A DNA stretch of 7,322 nucleotides, taken from NCBI GenBank assembly GCA_002308875.1, contig DBWK01000003.1, positions 5,740-13,061 of the forward strand. The letters run 5' to 3'. Below, in pieces: positions 6,110 to 7,322 of the stretch. Source of the DNA: Treponema sp. UBA1240 (GTDB lineage: Bacteria > Spirochaetota > Spirochaetia > Treponematales > Treponemataceae). Below the pieces are notes generated by a model. That model was not told the DNA's origin, searched no databases, and saw nothing but the letters and a program-made list of their open reading frames with translations. The translations under genes and the position numbers were made by a program. The stretch's first letter is position 1; every line of letters starts with the position of its first letter.

Positions 6110-7322
6110 TGCTTGAGAAAATAACGAACACTTTCAGCGATATTGTCCGAACAATAGCAGGAAAATCTTCCATAACTGAAAAAAACATTGAAGAATACGT
6201 TGAAAAAATAAAGATTGCACTGCTTGAGGCGGATGTAAACCTCAGAGTCGTTCGACGTTTTGTAAACAGTACGATAGAAGAAGCCAAGGGCGAAAAAGTT
6301 CTGCGCTCTGTAGATCCGGGGCAGCAGTTCGTAAAGATTGTAAACGACAAGATTGTTGCCCTTCTCGGCGATACAAAGCAGGACTTAAAGCTTAAAGGCG
6401 TTGATACCCAGTCCGTTATTCTGTTTTTAGGACTTCAGGGTTCCGGTAAAACTACAAGTGCGGCAAAACTTGCTCACCGTCTGCAAAAAAACGGCAGAAA
6501 ACCGCTTCTTGTTGCCTGCGACCTTATTCGTCCCGCCGCAGTTGAACAGCTGTGTGTTCTTGGCGAAAAAAACAATATTCCGGTTTATAAGGAAGATTCA
6601 AAAGACGCCGTAAAAGTTGCTAAAAACTCGCTGAATTATGCAAAAAAGAACGGAATGGACGTAATCATTGTTGATACGGCAGGCCGTCTGCAGATTGACG
6701 ATGCAATGATGAAGGAAATCTGCGATATTAAGAAGGCTCTCAATCCTGATGAAGTTCTTCTTGTTGCCGATTCAATGACTGGTCAGAGTGCAGTTGACGT
6801 TGCAAAAACTTTTGACGAACAGCTGGGTTTGACCGGTGTTATTCTTACAAAGTTCGATTCCGATGCCCGCGGTGGTGCCGCTCTTTCGTTAAAATCAGTT
6901 ACAGGCAAGCCAATTCTCTTTACCGGTACCGGTGAAAAAATTGATGACTTTGAGCCGTTTTATCCTGAACGTATTGCGAGCCGCATTCTTGGTATGGGCG
7001 ACATTGTTTCGCTTGTTGAAAAAGCGCAGGAGACCATTGACGTTGAAGAAGCTGAAAAGCTCCAGAAAAAAATGGCGAGCGAAACGTTCACACTGCAGGA
7101 TATGCTTGACCAGCTTCAGCGTGTAAAAAAAATGGGCCCAATGCAGTCGCTGCTTGATATGATGCCCGGACTGGCGGGTCAGATTGACGAAAGCCAGATA
7201 AACACCGACGGATTAAAAACGCAGGAAGCCATAATTCTTTCGATGACAAAAAAAGAAAGGGCAAACCACCTTATTATCGGACCGAGCCGCCGCAAACGAA
7301 TTGCAAAAGGTTCGGGAACTTC
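6109..7322 (+). CDS. ffh: signal recognition particle GTPase Ffh (SRP54); 3' end outside window
   Basis: The frame is open from the ATG at 6109 to the right edge: 404 full codons with no stop. Ffh binds 4.5S RNA and signal peptides as they leave the ribosome, and docks with FtsY to deliver membrane proteins. The N domain spans about residues 1-95 (helical, ALLEADVN at 37-44). The G domain spans about 100-295: P-loop GLQGSGKTT 108-116, DLIRPAA 138-144, DTAGR 189-193, TKFDSDARGG 247-256 and TGTGEK near 272-277, then the linker ASRILGMGD. The methionine-rich M domain starts near 300 and includes SRRKRIAKGSG, the RNA-binding helix, near the cut. Usual length is about 440-450, so roughly 40-50 residues are missing. 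The TKFDSD segment differs mildly from the common TKLDGD. It follows gpsA with a one-base overlap. Confidence 0.97.
   Translation, partial: MLEKITNTFSDIVRTIAGKSSITEKNIEEYVEKIKIALLEADVNLRVVRRFVNSTIEEAKGEKVLRSVDPGQQFVKIVNDKIVALLGDTKQDLKLKGVDTQSVILFLGLQGSGKTTSAAKLAHRLQKNGRKPLLVACDLIRPAAVEQLCVLGEKNNIPVYKEDSKDAVKVAKNSLNYAKKNGMDVIIVDTAGRLQIDDAMMKEICDIKKALNPDEVLLVADSMTGQSAVDVAKTFDEQLGLTGVILTKFDSDARGGAALSLKSVTGKPILFTGTGEKIDDFEPFYPERIASRILGMGDIVSLVEKAQETIDVEEAEKLQKKMASETFTLQDMLDQLQRVKKMGPMQSLLDMMPGLAGQIDESQINTDGLKTQEAIILSMTKKERANHLIIGPSRRKRIAKGSGT

Noticed and set aside
5140..6350. Minus-strand open frames of 76 and 90 codons opposite gpsA and the start of ffh
   Set aside because: Antisense to well-identified genes, without motifs of their own.
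6932..7126. Plus-strand open frame of 64 codons inside ffh
   Set aside because: Out-of-frame shadow within the G/M domain region of ffh; Lys/Arg/Leu-rich artefact.

Overview
The window (7322 bases, moderate GC) holds six protein genes and one tRNA gene, packed almost without gaps. It reads as chromosomal housekeeping and envelope sequence from an anaerobic bacterium. My best guess is a spirochaete of the Treponema type (roughly 0.6). This rests on overall gene style, the combination of a FatA/FatB-type acyl-ACP thioesterase with a lipoprotein whose lipobox is relaxed, and AT-rich promoter-like spacers. It is inference, because no 16S rRNA or other decisive marker is present. No phage, insertion sequence, CRISPR array or long repeat is visible.

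Layout. Bases 1-1494 (+) are the C-terminal nine-tenths or so of a SulP/SLC26 anion transporter of the DauA (YchM) type, with its STAS domain; its start lies left of the window. It overlaps by one base (TAATG) an acyl-ACP thioesterase gene at 1494-2249 (+). That gene converges with, and overlaps by 12 bases, a CapA-like (PGA_cap) lipoprotein gene at 2238-3758 (-). An alanine tRNA gene (anticodon CGC) lies at 3847-3919 (+) behind a near-consensus promoter. It faces a gene for a membrane-anchored, beta-propeller-like protein of unknown function at 3932-4888 (-). After a 156-base divergent spacer, gpsA (glycerol-3-phosphate dehydrogenase, 5045-6109, +) overlaps by one base the signal recognition particle GTPase gene ffh (6109 to the right edge, +), which is cut at its 3' end.

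How the genes may work together. The theme is membrane and envelope: an anion transporter, fatty-acyl chain release, an exported lipoprotein, an anchored extracytoplasmic protein, the glycerol-3-phosphate precursor of phospholipids, and the targeting GTPase for membrane proteins. Two tight pairs, transporter with thioesterase and gpsA with ffh, share the same TAATG stop/start overlap, so each pair is probably translationally coupled. The two minus-strand genes lack a recognisable Shine-Dalgarno site and have promoter-like sequence close against the ATG.

The most interesting point is the transporter-thioesterase pair. The STAS domain of the E. coli relative YchM/DauA is known to bind acyl carrier protein, and here the next gene encodes an enzyme that acts on acyl-ACP. 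I see no clearly new multi-gene defence or mobile system.
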